Shown here: one piece after another, positions 1-11,738 of the stretch | Numbering within the stretch: position 1 is the first letter of the stretch | Layout of the letters: the number at the start of each line of letters is the position of its first letter | Origin: Hyaloperonospora brassicae | Taxonomy: Eukaryota > Oomycota > Peronosporomycetes > Peronosporales > Peronosporaceae | Length of the DNA stretch: 64,000 bases | Direction: 5' to 3' | Assembly: GCA_947650285.1 (NCBI GenBank) | Contig: CANTFL010001450.1 | Location: 124,001-188,000 of the forward strand | Translations under genes and position numbers: made by a program | Notes under the pieces: model-generated | Told to the model about the DNA's origin: nothing | What the model saw: the letters and a program-made list of their open reading frames with translations, nothing else | Database searches by the model: none

Positions 1-5
1 GCTTT

Positions 6-1803
6 GTGGGAAAGAAAGCACTTGTCGTTTCTGACCATATCATTCTAGCTTTTCAGGGCGAGACAAGTTTGTATATGCGCTGCGCTAACAATGCCGCCAC
101 TGAAGCGGCTGCGCCATGTGTGCAGCCGGAGAGCAAGCAGTCTAATACTCGGCAGCGGGCGTCTCATCGCCTGCTGCTGTTGATAAGCAGCCTGCAACAC
201 CCAATGTTGCCGGTGCACGTGGTCATCCACGTGCAGCTTCTTCATCCGCAGCTTCGGCTGCGAATGGTAGTCCCATGGACGTTGACCCCGATAAAGAGGT
301 TATCTATTCGGGCGAGTCGGACCCCGTCAGACCCGAAGTCGCGTACAAACCCTAGTAGTAAAGCGGATGGTGCGAAACGACGACCACCGTACTTCGTGGC
401 AGTCTCGACAAGACTCTGCGCCATAAGATCTTCGGTTTATCCGACGAGTATGAGTACTCGTCGCGGAGATCGAATCGATCGTCTTCGCATTCATACGATG
501 TGAGTGCGCAACATGAGGACGTTAGTAATCGCGATGATATCATTGACTTTTCACAGCTTATCGGAGTCGTAGTATCCGCAGAGAGTGCTGTGATCGCAGT
601 GCCGTCATTTATTTCGGCACTGCGCAAAAGGAGCAAGATCGTAATGTGTTACGATCTGCTCCGGAAAACTAACCAGGGATGCTTATTAAACGCAATCTGA
701 AGAAGTGGTATGATACTACCACTGGTAGTTGTCGGCTTCCGCACTTCAAATTGTCAAGAACTCGTGGTCTTGATGTCAGTGCGAGTGATTATCGCACGGA
801 GGATGAGTATTACATCGACGTCTTTTTCAGACATCGATGGTACCACGGCAACCGCGACCGAGACGAAGTTTCGTTGATGCAGGCGTGGAACTCATGTATC
901 GGCAACATTAATAGGTTGGCCGTGACGCTTGGTTGATCAAACTGATTTCAGCTCACAATAAGTTTAAAGAGAAGTCTCCAAGCGGTGCTTGGTATAAACA
1001 GCACCAATTGTTTCTAGATTCAGGTTTATCTTGCCTCTCGTGGGGAGAGAAATGCCAGAATATTGTCGATAAATCTGGTCGTGGCCTTAAGGAGGCCCTT
1101 GTTCCTAATCAGCCAAATTGGAGGGCTTGCAATACGCTGAGATGTACAAAGGGAATGAGACTTTGCAATCACTTTACGAACGCGTCGGGCATTCGTTCGA
1201 CGATAGCCGTCCATCAAAAATGGTGCATCTCGTCGTACCGCTTGACGAGACCGATTATATTCACCATCAGCTGAGATCGGGGCTCCCAGCTGTTCCACGA
1301 GGGTGAATACCCCCTCCACTGGACGATGTAAGTCGTCTTTGATATTGAATCGTCACGGCTGTTTAAGATAAGCTCCACAAGGAAGCGTTGACCACCTTGT
1401 GAGTCCGTCAAAAGATATGAAGGAGGAGGAAACCAGTCCTCCCATTCGTTCGACAGACCATCTCGATGAAGCCGAGATGGATCGCGCAATCGCTAAATTG
1501 CGCGAGGCCTTTGAGCACGAGAGGGACATAAATTACGCCCTGACCGACTCTGTGCGGAAGCACCGCAAGGATCGTGGGTCTGATCGCGCGAAGTTCCGTG
1601 ATATTTACGCCCCCGAATAGCTCCAGATCGAGCGGGATGTGCGTTCCCTCGTTGACGAGCTGGCGACAGCTTGCCAGGAAATTTCCCGGTTGAGCGGGGA
1701 GGTCTCTTCAATGCGGGCAAAGGGTAAAGTGCGAGCGCAAGAATCGGATGACGATTCTTATACGTGGAGGCTATCCTCATCGTCGGAAGAGGTCTTGTAC
1801 TGA
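6..1803 (+). pseudogene. Antisense ORF of relic A, broken
   Basis: This frame runs opposite to pol and is related to the antisense frame of element B (44117-42525) and of relic C. Shared marks are the block 'RHRWY' at 829-843, the block 'CLSWGEKC' at 1032-1055, and a charged helical C-terminal part (1399-1803) with a heptad-like pattern typical of a coiled coil. The N-terminal part resembles that of relic C ('MRCAN' followed by 'AATEA'). The reading is split into several frames, with an in-frame TAG at 1618-1620 before the final TGA at 1801-1803. The product has no function I recognise. The first residues may continue left of the window. Confidence 0.6.
1214..1489 (-). pseudogene. Chromodomain of relic A Pol
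   Basis: The minus-strand frame contains 'FLVELIL', then 'YIVQWRGY' and 'SWNSWEPRSQL', the three-stranded sheet plus helix signature of a chromodomain. Chromoviruses carry such a domain at the C-terminus of integrase to steer insertion to marked chromatin (family knowledge). The domain itself reads cleanly here although pol upstream is broken. It overlaps the antisense frame on the plus strand, so both strands carry recognisable coding sequence over the same bases. Confidence 0.7.
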
Positions 1804-2190
1804 CAGGACGGGCGGAGAGGCTCCACGTATAACGTAGGATGCGTACGCATTCTACGAGGCATATCAACCGTGTATGCGTTGCCTTGTCGACGCAGTACAC
1901 GAAAGGGTCCGATGTACTTAAACAGAAATTTAATGACGCCCTTATGTCACTACGTGTCTAGGTAGATTTACCGAAGAATGTAGGGCTAAATCACCCTCAA
2001 CAATGCAAGAACGTTTGCTCTTCTATTCTTATCAGCTTTTCATTTGTGACGGTCCATTGCGTGAGCGATTTAGTCATGCACGAAACGGACCATTGCTTCT
2101 CGAGCCAGCATAAATCCTTATAGTGACGAGAAATTTTTGTTCAGTTTTCCTTGTGCGAACCGCAGAAAGATTCCTTTTCTCTTAGGTTCA

Positions 2191-3183
2191 TCAGCGAGGA
2201 TTTGATAGTCCTCGCTGTAACAGTCGTTGGCGATGCTGAAATAATACCAGCTTTGCATCAATATCTAATGCAATAATAGCGATGTCACTAGTATTAAATT
2301 GAGTTTTATTCAATGGCGACTTGATCGTCACTGGCATTATACGTGACGTCGTTTGCGTCGACACTTGATAAGCAAGAGCCAAAACGATTTTTGATCGAGC
2401 GAGTCTCTCCCCCCCCCCCTTATCCAAGTTTCGCACTCTAGTAGGATGAGCCGACGCGGATGGCGTAATCCATTCACGAGATACGGTGTGTGCTGGGCTT
2501 AAGCATGCCATGAATGATTGATGGCATATTCCACTATAGCTAGAAATTTTCTTCAACTCGAGAACGGGTGGACGTATACTCGAAGGTCCTCTTCAACTAA
2601 GCGGTTTTCGCGTTTTATCTGACCATCTATTTTAGAATTGTCACAATATGACATCTTTATACGCGTTCCAAGCGATCGGATTTCGGATTGCCACATTCAG
2701 CCGTAAACCGAGGATCACGGTCGAAAATGAGCTCACACGGTAACCCGTGGAGTCGAAATATTGCGTCAATTGAGGCAAGATTCTATCCCTGTGCCGTGAT
2801 CGACTCGGGCACTTCAGCAAGATCTATCATCTTGCTATTCTGGTCAGCGAGCACGAGAATACTGTCATTTATGTGGTCGTCCTCGGGAATACCGAAGCCG
2901 AAATCCATGGAACGGACTGTTATTACTCTGCCGGGACAAGTAGAGTCTTTAAGGGTGCACCGGATGATGGCCTAGGTTTCGCCCGCTGGCAAATCTCGCA
3001 AGCACGAATGTACTTGCACCTAAATTGATCGTGGCGCGTCCAATTTAAAAGTAACAACAAACCGAAAGGTAGGTCTTTTCTTTGCCACGACGGCCACCTA
3101 TTGGGGCATCGTGACAATGTACATGATGCGCAAATGCATTTTTTTATGAGCGGGGACAATGACACGAGGCGTGTCGTCAGCAA
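2191..3183 (-). pseudogene. Integrase of relic A, broken
   Basis: Fragments in different minus-strand frames match the integrase of element B. The zinc-binding end reads 'YIRACEICQRAKP' near 3030-2970. The core remnant includes the strand encoding 'DSTGLP'-like text near 2745. The tail before the pol linker lies near 2450. A C10 run around 2410 and several shifts break it. No functional enzyme is possible. Confidence 0.7.
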
Positions 3184-3259
3184 CGGCTGTATAGTAGAGG
3201 GACCCGTTGCGTGCTGTATGCCGATCCGATCAGAAAAGGTACAAACTCAATAATATTTA

Positions 3260-5062
3260 TTAAATTTTCCGAGATGGAATAACAAGATAATTTATCAAGC
3301 GAAGAAGATTCTCAGCTTTTGCGAAGGACTTTTTTACGTCGTCAACGAACGTTGACGACAAGACACTGACTATAATTGTCGCAACAGTAAAATCATCCTT
3401 ACTTCTGTAGTGCGCTCCCAGATTGAAATTGGATTGGCGCGAAAGCGCATAATCGACGACGTTCATTCGTTCTGGTTTATACTCGACGAAGAAGTTGTAC
3501 TGCGCGAAGAAAATCATCCACCTCGCCATTCGTTGCTAGATGTGTGGAATGTTTACGGCCGTGCGTAGTGACGCATGTTTAAAACACACCGAACGGTCTA
3601 CCTTTAAGAAATGGACACGAAAATAAGCCAGTGCATATTTAATGGCAAGGATTTCTTTGTCATTCACTGGGTATCTACGCTCAGCTGCTTGCAGCTGACG
3701 CGATAGATAATATATAACGCGCTCTGTGCCATCTGTATCAAATTACATCAACGCACAGCCGATCGCAAGAACGCTGGCGTCACAGATCACGTGAAGTGGT
3801 CTGTCTTGATCCGCAATCACCATTATGGGCTATTGCATCAAGCTGTGCTTGATACCTTCTAAAGAGCGCCGGCAGTCAGCTTTCTATAACCACTCCACAT
3901 TTTTATTGAACAAAATTAGAAAGATGCACCGTCATCTCGGCGTAGTTGCGCGAGTACTTGTGCAAGTGCGCCGCTAGCCCAGGGAATCTGCTTACTTCTT
4001 TGACATCGACTCGCACGCGCCAGTCGCTGATAGCTTTGATCTTTTTGGGATCAGGGTATACGCCGTGTTTACTAACGATACACATAAGAAGCGGTATTTC
4101 GTTAGCCGCGAATATGCACTTCTTGAGATTGGCGTACAACTTATGCTTGCGCATAAATTTTAAATTTTTTGGACGTGTTATCTGCTAAATTCCACGTCCG
4201 CCTTCCCGTTCATAGCACGGCTATGAATGAACACATCATCAAAGTAACTTGGTGCGAAATCCCTCACCGGTCTCAAAAGATTCGTTACACAACTGTTGAA
4301 CGTTACAGAGGCGTTAATCAGCCCTTATAGCATCTCTATACACTCCCATAGCATTCCGCTGGGGGTGTCACCGCTGTACGTGATTTCTCGTTTACGCATA
4401 AGGTTCGGATGAATCCATACATCAGATATATGAAGGAGAAGATGTTACGCTATGAAATACCGTCTATGATTACGTCCATCCCCGCCTTCGGCGTCTGAGT
4501 CAGTACCGTCGCAGCTATCAATCTTCTAAATGCACGCACAATCCGCCATCATCCAGTGGCCTTTCGCACACAGAAGGTCGGAGAGATGTAAGGGGAAGTT
4601 AATTTCCTCATATGGCCCGCCGCAAAGCGATCGGCAAAGAACTTATCGATCTCTAGTACTTGTTCGCGAGGCAGTGGCCACTGCTTCATAACACAGTACT
4701 TCGGGCCAGGTTTGAGCTCGATCTCATGTCGAGTGGCCTAGTCCTTAGTCAACTCGCATGGCACGTATTCGGTGAACACATCCTTCAACACGATCAAATC
4801 CTTATACAAATGGTTTGCCTAAAGATGCTTCCAGGATTGAGATGGGAATCGTTAAATCCTAGTCTTCTCATGGAGGAGACTTTCGTCCATCGACGAGCTG
4901 CTGAAAACCCGTTGGTTCTCAGCAAATACATTTGCCGACCGAATATCGGTGACATACTCATCCTTTGTGACAAACATGCAGATCTACTTGACTTTGCCCC
5001 TACACAAACCACGACGGAACAGTTTTAGTTCTTGCGTTGGCCATCGAGTTATCTCCAAAGTC
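3260..5062 (-). pseudogene. RNase H, reverse transcriptase and upstream linker of relic A
   Basis: Reading from 5062 leftwards: the protease-RT linker; the segment just before RT with a methionine-lysine-glutamine-tryptophan block near 4690; the RT with YFDD at 4246-4235; the RT thumb/connection at 4154-3903 ('MRKHKLYANLKKCIF'); and RNase H with 'EYKPERMNVVDYALS' near 3490-3430. The frames change repeatedly and stops are frequent. The right edge is the breakpoint with the tRNA array. Confidence 0.75.
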
Positions 5063-5135
5063 ATCGATCGTGAATGTCATTGTAGACGAAGTAAAAGCGT
5101 TTTTTCGAGCGGGAGCGGTTGTGTCTGTTTGGCGT

Positions 5136-5221
5136 GGTATCTTGCCCGAGTGGTCTAAGGGGGCGGACTTAAGATCCGCTAGACATACCAGTCTGCGTGG
5201 GTTCAAACCCCACAGATACCA
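5136..5221 (+). tRNA. tRNA-Leu(TAA) copy 1, canonical
   Basis: Decodes UUA. Acceptor GGTATCT pairs with AGATACC, with discriminator A. The D arm contains GAGTGGTCTAAGG. Anticodon stem GCGGA/TCCGC holds the loop CTTAAGA, giving anticodon TAA. A long variable arm AGAC/GTCT marks a type II tRNA. T arm GTGGG-TTCAAAC-CCCAC. The B box GGTTCAAACCC is intact. There is no intron and CCA is not encoded. First copy, directly right of the relic A breakpoint; 467 bp to the next. Confidence 0.95.
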
Positions 5222-5602
5222 AACCACCACCAGTAGTCACCGGACTATAGACACCGTGATATCATCACTTGTCGGCCGTCGGAACGATCAGTGCATATTG
5301 TTGCTGCACGTTGCAATCTTGTTGTACTGTCAAGAACGATCGCATCATCGAATAGCTTGAGATCGTCGGCCAGCAGCGTGGATCGAAGACGGTGCGCTTA
5401 CTAAGTCAGGTCAAGTAGAATGTGATAAAAGTGGTCCGAAGTTTCGTTCGTCGAGTAGATGATGGTTTGACGCGAGTCAGGCAGACTGAAAATGAAGATG
5501 AGCGTTGATGAAGTGTGAAGACGGGTCGGATCGATCGTGGATGTCATTGTAGACGAAGTAAAAGCGTTTTTTTCGAGCGGCGGTGTGGTGTCTGTTTGGC
5601 GT

Positions 5603-5688
5603 GGTATCTTGCCCGAGTGGTCTAAGGGGGCGGACTTAAGATCCGCTAGACATACCAGTCTGCGTGGGTTCAAACCCCACAGATACCA
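5603..5688 (+). tRNA. tRNA-Leu(TAA) copy 2, canonical
   Basis: T loop TTCAAAC and intact T stem. 469 bp to copy 3, where the allele changes to G58. Confidence 0.95.
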
Positions 5689-6071
5689 AACCACCACCAG
5701 TAGTCACCGGACTATAGACACCGTGATATCATCACTTGTTGGCCGTCGGTACGATCAGTGCACATTGTTGCTGCACGTTGCAATCTTGTTGTACTGTCAA
5801 GAACGATCGCATCATCGAATAGCTCGAGATCATCGGCCAGCAGCGTGGATCGAAGACGCTGCGCTTACTAAGTCAGGTCAAGTAGAATGTGATAAAAGTG
5901 GTCCGAAGTTTCGTTCGTCGAGTAGATGATGGTTTGACGCGAGTCAGGCAGACTGAAAATGAAGATGAGCGTCGATGAAGTGTGGAGATGGGTCGGATCG
6001 ATCGTGGATGTCATTGTAGACGAAGTAAACGCGTTTTTTTCGAGCGGAGAGCGTGTGTGTCTGTTTGGCGT

Positions 6072-6157
6072 GGTATCTTGCCCGAGTGGTCTAAGGGGGC
6101 GGACTTAAGATCCGCTAGACATACCAGTCTGCGTGGGTTCAGACCCCACAGATACCA
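6072..6157 (+). tRNA. tRNA-Leu(TAA) copy 3, G58 allele
   Basis: First copy with T loop TTCAGAC (A58 to G). The leader differs from the following copies (cggagagcg instead of cgaaagcg). 465 bp to the next. Confidence 0.88.
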
Positions 6158-6499
6158 AACCACCACTAGTCATTGGACTATAGACACCGTGATACGATCA
6201 CTTGCTGGATGCCGACAGGATCAGTGCACATTGTTGCTCCACGTTGCAAACTTATTGTACTATCAAGAACGATCGCACAATCGAATAGCTTGTGATCATC
6301 GGCCAGCAGCGTGGATCGAAGACGCTGCGCTTACCAAGTCAGGTCAAGTAGAATGTGACAGGAGTGGTCCGAAGTTTCGTTCGTCGAGTAGATGATGGTT
6401 TGACGTGAGTCAGGCAGACTGAAAATGAAGATGAGCGTCGATGAAGTGTGGAGATGGGTCGGATCGATCGTGGATGTCATTGTAGACGAAGTAAACGCG

Positions 6500-6506
6500 T
6501 TTTTTT
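6500..6506 (+). terminator. T7 run, representative of every unit (possible Pol III stop)
   Basis: A run of seven T lies 31-37 bp upstream of each tRNA start (six T in copies 1 and 35). It is the first run of four or more T downstream of the preceding tRNA. If Pol III stops at oligo-T as usual, each primary transcript would carry a 3' trailer of about 345 nt. Confidence 0.45.
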
Positions 6507-6536
6507 CGAGCGAAAGCGTGTGTGTCTGTTTGGCGT

Positions 6537-6622
6537 GGTATCTTGCCCGAGTGGTCTAAGGGGGCGGACTTAAGATCCGCTAGACATACCAGTCTGCGTG
6601 GGTTCAGACCCCACAGATACCA
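6537..6622 (+). tRNA. tRNA-Leu(TAA) copy 4, G58 allele
   Basis: G58 in the T loop, so the B box reads GGTTCAGACCC. First of ten nearly identical 465-bp units. Confidence 0.88.
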
Positions 6623-7001
6623 AACCACCACTAGTCATTGGACTATAGACACCGTGATACGATCACTTGCTGGATGCCGACAGGATCAGTGCACATTGTT
6701 GCTCCACGTTGCAAACTTATTGTACTATCAAGAACGATCGCACAATCGAATAGCTTGTGATCATCGGCCAGCAGCGTGGATCGAAGACGCTGCGCTTACC
6801 AAGTCAGGTCAAGTAGAATGTGACAGGAGTGGTCCGAAGTTTCGTTCGTCGAGTAGATGATGGTTTGACGTGAGTCAGGCAGACTGAAAATGAAGATGAG
6901 CGTCGATGAAGTGTGGAGATGGGTCGGATCGATCGTGGATGTCATTGTAGACGAAGTAAACGCGTTTTTTTCGAGCGAAAGCGTGTGTGTCTGTTTGGCG
7001 T

Positions 7002-7087
7002 GGTATCTTGCCCGAGTGGTCTAAGGGGGCGGACTTAAGATCCGCTAGACATACCAGTCTGCGTGGGTTCAGACCCCACAGATACCA
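7002..7087 (+). tRNA. tRNA-Leu(TAA) copy 5, G58 allele
   Basis: Same tRNA as copy 4; 465-bp unit. Confidence 0.88.
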
Positions 7088-7466
7088 AACCACCACTAGT
7101 CATTGGACTATAGACACCGTGATACGATCACTTGCTGGATGCCGACAGGATCAGTGCACATTGTTGCTCCACGTTGCAAACTTATTGTACTATCAAGAAC
7201 GATCGCACAATCGAATAGCTTGTGATCATCGGCCAGCAGCGTGGATCGAAGACGCTGCGCTTACCAAGTCAGGTCAAGTAGAATGTGACAGGAGTGGTCC
7301 GAAGTTTCGTTCGTCGAGTAGATGATGGTTTGACGTGAGTCAGGCAGACTGAAAATGAAGATGAGCGTCGATGAAGTGTGGAGATGGGTCGGATCGATCG
7401 TGGATGTCATTGTAGACGAAGTAAACGCGTTTTTTTCGAGCGAAAGTGTGTGTGTCTGTTTGGCGT

Positions 7467-7552
7467 GGTATCTTGCCCGAGTGGTCTAAGGGGGCGGACT
7501 TAAGATCCGCTAGACATACCAGTCTGCGTGGGTTCAGACCCCACAGATACCA
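7467..7552 (+). tRNA. tRNA-Leu(TAA) copy 6, G58 allele
   Basis: tRNA as copy 4. A private C-to-T change in the leader at about 7447 marks this unit as a real separate copy. Confidence 0.88.
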
Positions 7553-7931
7553 AACCACCACTAGTCATTGGACTATAGACACCGTGATACGATCACTTGC
7601 TGGATGCCGACAGGATCAGTGCACATTGTTGCTCCACGTTGCAAACTTATTGTACTATCAAGAACGATCGCACAATCGAATAGCTTGTGATCATCGGCCA
7701 GCAGCGTGGATCGAAGACGCTGCGCTTACCAAGTCAGGTCAAGTAGAATGTGACAGGAGTGGTCCGAAGTTTCGTTCGTCGAGTAGATGATGGTTTGACG
7801 TGAGTCAGGCAGACTGAAAATGAAGATGAGCGTCGATGAAGTGTGGAGATGGGTCGGATCGATCGTGGATGTCATTGTAGACGAAGTAAACGCGTTTTTT
7901 TCGAGCGAAAGCGTGTGTGTCTGTTTGGCGT

Positions 7932-8017
7932 GGTATCTTGCCCGAGTGGTCTAAGGGGGCGGACTTAAGATCCGCTAGACATACCAGTCTGCGTGGGTTC
8001 AGACCCCACAGATACCA
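7932..8017 (+). tRNA. tRNA-Leu(TAA) copy 7, G58 allele
   Basis: G58 allele; 465-bp unit without private changes seen. Confidence 0.88.
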
Positions 8018-8396
8018 AACCACCACTAGTCATTGGACTATAGACACCGTGATACGATCACTTGCTGGATGCCGACAGGATCAGTGCACATTGTTGCTCC
8101 ACGTTGCAAACTTATTGTACTATCAAGAACGATCGCACAATCGAATAGCTTGTGATCATCGGCCAGCAGCGTGGATCGAAGACGCTGCGCTTACCAAGTC
8201 AGGTCAAGTAGAATGTGACAGGAGTGGTCCGAAGTTTCGTTCGTCGAGTAGATGATGGTTTGACGTGAGTCAGGCAGACTGAAAATGAAGATGAGCGTCG
8301 ATGAAGTGTGGAGATGGGTCGGATCGATCGTGGATGTCATTGTAGACGAAGTAAACGCGTTTTTTTCGAGCGAAAGCGTGTGTGTCTGTTTGGCGT

Positions 8397-8482
8397 GGTA
8401 TCTTGCCCGAGTGGTCTAAGGGGGCGGACTTAAGATCCGCTAGACATACCAGTCTGCGTGGGTTCAGACCCCACAGATACCA
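8397..8482 (+). tRNA. tRNA-Leu(TAA) copy 8, G58 allele
   Basis: G58 allele; 465 bp to the next copy. Confidence 0.88.
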
Positions 8483-8861
8483 AACCACCACTAGTCATTG
8501 GACTATAGACACCGTGATACGATCACTTGCTGGATGCCGACAGGATCAGTGCACATTGTTGCTCCACGTTGCAAACTTATTGTACTATCAAGAACGATCG
8601 CACAATCGAATAGCTTGTGATCATCGGCCAGCAGCGTGGATCGAAGACGCTGCGCTTACCAAGTCAGGTCAAGTAGAATGTGACAGGAGTGGTCCGAAGT
8701 TTCGTTCGTCGAGTAGATGATGGTTTGACGTGAGTCAGGCAGACTGAAAATGAAGATGAGCGTCGATGAAGTGTGGAGATGGGTCGGATCGATCGTGGAT
8801 GTCATTGTAGACGAAGTAAACGCGTTTTTTTCGAGCGAAAGCGTGTGTGTCTGTTTGGCGT

Positions 8862-8947
8862 GGTATCTTGCCCGAGTGGTCTAAGGGGGCGGACTTAAGA
8901 TCCGCTAGACATACCAGTCTGCGTGGGTTCAGACCCCACAGATACCA
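8862..8947 (+). tRNA. tRNA-Leu(TAA) copy 9, G58 allele
   Basis: G58 allele; 465 bp to the next copy. Confidence 0.88.
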
Positions 8948-9326
8948 AACCACCACTAGTCATTGGACTATAGACACCGTGATACGATCACTTGCTGGAT
9001 GCCGACAGGATCAGTGCACATTGTTGCTCCACGTTGCAAACTTATTGTACTATCAAGAACGATCGCACAATCGAATAGCTTGTGATCATCGGCCAGCAGC
9101 GTGGATCGAAGACGCTGCGCTTACCAAGTCAGGTCAAGTAGAATGTGACAGGAGTGGTCCGAAGTTTCGTTCGTCGAGTAGATGATGGTTTGACGTGAGT
9201 CAGGCAGACTGAAAATGAAGATGAGCGTCGATGAAGTGTGGAGATGGGTCGGATCGATCGTGGATGTCATTGTAGACGAAGTAAACGCGTTTTTTTCGAG
9301 CGAAAGCGTGTGTGTCTGTTTGGCGT

Positions 9327-9412
9327 GGTATCTTGCCCGAGTGGTCTAAGGGGGCGGACTTAAGATCCGCTAGACATACCAGTCTGCGTGGGTTCAGACC
9401 CCACAGATACCA
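9327..9412 (+). tRNA. tRNA-Leu(TAA) copy 10, G58 allele
   Basis: G58 allele; 465 bp to the next copy. Confidence 0.88.
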
Positions 9413-9791
9413 AACCACCACTAGTCATTGGACTATAGACACCGTGATACGATCACTTGCTGGATGCCGACAGGATCAGTGCACATTGTTGCTCCACGTT
9501 GCAAACTTATTGTACTATCAAGAACGATCGCACAATCGAATAGCTTGTGATCATCGGCCAGCAGCGTGGATCGAAGACGCTGCGCTTACCAAGTCAGGTC
9601 AAGTAGAATGTGACAGGAGTGGTCCGAAGTTTCGTTCGTCGAGTAGATGATGGTTTGACGTGAGTCAGGCAGACTGAAAATGAAGATGAGCGTCGATGAA
9701 GTGTGGAGATGGGTCGGATCGATCGTGGATGTCATTGTAGACGAAGTAAACGCGTTTTTTTCGAGCGAAAGCGTGTGTGTCTGTTTGGCGT

Positions 9792-9877
9792 GGTATCTTG
9801 CCCGAGTGGTCTAAGGGGGCGGACTTAAGATCCGCTAGACATACCAGTCTGCGTGGGTTCAGACCCCACAGATACCA
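9792..9877 (+). tRNA. tRNA-Leu(TAA) copy 11, G58 allele
   Basis: G58 allele; 465 bp to the next copy. Confidence 0.88.
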
Positions 9878-10256
9878 AACCACCACTAGTCATTGGACTA
9901 TAGACACCGTGATACGATCACTTGCTGGATGCCGACAGGATCAGTGCACATTGTTGCTCCACGTTGCAAACTTATTGTACTATCAAGAACGATCGCACAA
10001 TCGAATAGCTTGTGATCATCGGCCAGCAGCGTGGATCGAAGACGCTGCGCTTACCAAGTCAGGTCAAGTAGAATGTGACAGGAGTGGTCCGAAGTTTCGT
10101 TCGTCGAGTAGATGATGGTTTGACGTGAGTCAGGCAGACTGAAAATGAAGATGAGCGTCGATGAAGTGTGGAGATGGGTCGGATCGATCGTGGATGTCAT
10201 TGTAGACGAAGTAAACGCGTTTTTTTCGAGCGAAAGCGTGTGTGTCTGTTTGGCGT

Positions 10257-10342
10257 GGTATCTTGCCCGAGTGGTCTAAGGGGGCGGACTTAAGATCCGC
10301 TAGACATACCAGTCTGCGTGGGTTCAGACCCCACAGATACCA
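10257..10342 (+). tRNA. tRNA-Leu(TAA) copy 12, G58 allele
   Basis: G58 allele; 465 bp to the next copy. Confidence 0.88.
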
Positions 10343-10721
10343 AACCACCACTAGTCATTGGACTATAGACACCGTGATACGATCACTTGCTGGATGCCGA
10401 CAGGATCAGTGCACATTGTTGCTCCACGTTGCAAACTTATTGTACTATCAAGAACGATCGCACAATCGAATAGCTTGTGATCATCGGCCAGCAGCGTGGA
10501 TCGAAGACGCTGCGCTTACCAAGTCAGGTCAAGTAGAATGTGACAGGAGTGGTCCGAAGTTTCGTTCGTCGAGTAGATGATGGTTTGACGTGAGTCAGGC
10601 AGACTGAAAATGAAGATGAGCGTCGATGAAGTGTGGAGATGGGTCGGATCGATCGTGGATGTCATTGTAGACGAAGTAAACGCGTTTTTTTCGAGCGAAA
10701 GCGTGTGTGTCTGTTTGGCGT

Positions 10722-10807
10722 GGTATCTTGCCCGAGTGGTCTAAGGGGGCGGACTTAAGATCCGCTAGACATACCAGTCTGCGTGGGTTCAGACCCCACA
10801 GATACCA
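10722..10807 (+). tRNA. tRNA-Leu(TAA) copy 13, G58 allele
   Basis: G58 allele. Its spacer begins to differ (ctggctgccggcagg, gttgctgcacg), so the homogeneous block ends here. Confidence 0.88.
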
Positions 10808-11186
10808 AACCACCACTAGTCATTGGACTATAGACACCGTGATACGATCACTTGCTGGCTGCCGGCAGGATCAGTGCACATTGTTGCTGCACGTTGCAAA
10901 CTTATTGTACTATCAAGAACGATCGCACAATCGAATAGCTTGTGATCATCGGCCAGCAGCGTGGATCGAAGACGCTGCGCTTACCAAGTCAGGTCAAGTA
11001 GAATGTGACAGGAGTGGTCCGAAGTTTCGTTCGTCGAGTAGATGATGGTTTGACGTGAGTCAGGCAGACTGAAAATGAAGATGAGCGTCGATGAAGTGTG
11101 GAGATGGGTCGGATCGATCGTGGATGTCATTGTAGACGAAGTAAACGCGTTTTTTTCGAGCGGAAGCGTGTGTGTCTGTTTGGCGT

Positions 11187-11272
11187 GGTATCTTGCCCGA
11201 GTGGTCTAAGGGGGCGGACTTAAGATCCGCTAGACATACCAGTCTGCGTGGGTTCAGACCCCACAGATACCA
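11187..11272 (+). tRNA. tRNA-Leu(TAA) copy 14, G58 allele
   Basis: G58 allele. 466 bp to the next, with an extra base after the tRNA (accaccacatag). Confidence 0.88.
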
Positions 11273-11652
11273 AACCACCACATAGTCATTGGACTATAGA
11301 CACCGTGATACGATCACTTGCTGGCTGCCGGCAGGATCAGTGCACATTGTTGCTGCACGTTGCAAACTTATTGTACTATCAAGAACGATCGCACCATCGA
11401 ATAGCTTGTGATCATCGGCCAGCAGCGTGGATCGAAGACGCTGCGCTTACCAAGTCAGGTCAAGTAGAATGTGATAGGAGTGGTCCGAAGTTTCGTTCGT
11501 CGAGTAGATGATGGTTTGACGTGAGTCAGGCAGACTGAAAATGAAGATGAGCGTCGATGAAGTGTGGAGATGGGTCGGATCGATCGTGGATGTCATTGTA
11601 GACGAAGTAAACGCGTTTTTTTCGAGCGGGAGCGTGTGTGTCTGTTTGGCGT

Positions 11653-11738
11653 GGTATCTTGCCCGAGTGGTCTAAGGGGGCGGACTTAAGATCCGCTAGA
11701 CATACCAGTCTGCGTGGGTTCAGACCCCACAGATACCA
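11653..11738 (+). tRNA. tRNA-Leu(TAA) copy 15, G58 allele
   Basis: G58 allele with an intermediate spacer type; 467 bp to the next copy. Confidence 0.88.

Larger units (their letters stand above)
1..5062 (-). mobile_element. Ty3/gypsy chromovirus relic A, reverse orientation, truncated
   Basis: The sense strand is minus. Reading leftwards from about 5060, the order is the end of the protease-RT linker, RT with its YFDD box (4246-4235), RNase H, integrase and chromodomain (1489-1214), then an antisense frame running to the window edge. Almost every frame is broken by stops and shifts. Gag, protease and the 5' LTR are missing, because homology to element B stops near 5060 where the tRNA array begins. 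The 3' LTR would lie left of the window. It is the same family as the elements at 36672-44646 and 53366-60960. Confidence 0.9.

Noticed and set aside
7690..7860. Box C/D snoRNA in the spacer (gatgatg and ctga near each other)
   Set aside because: The C-like box has mismatches, the spacing to the D-like box is about 25 nt, and there is no terminal stem; not enough to call.
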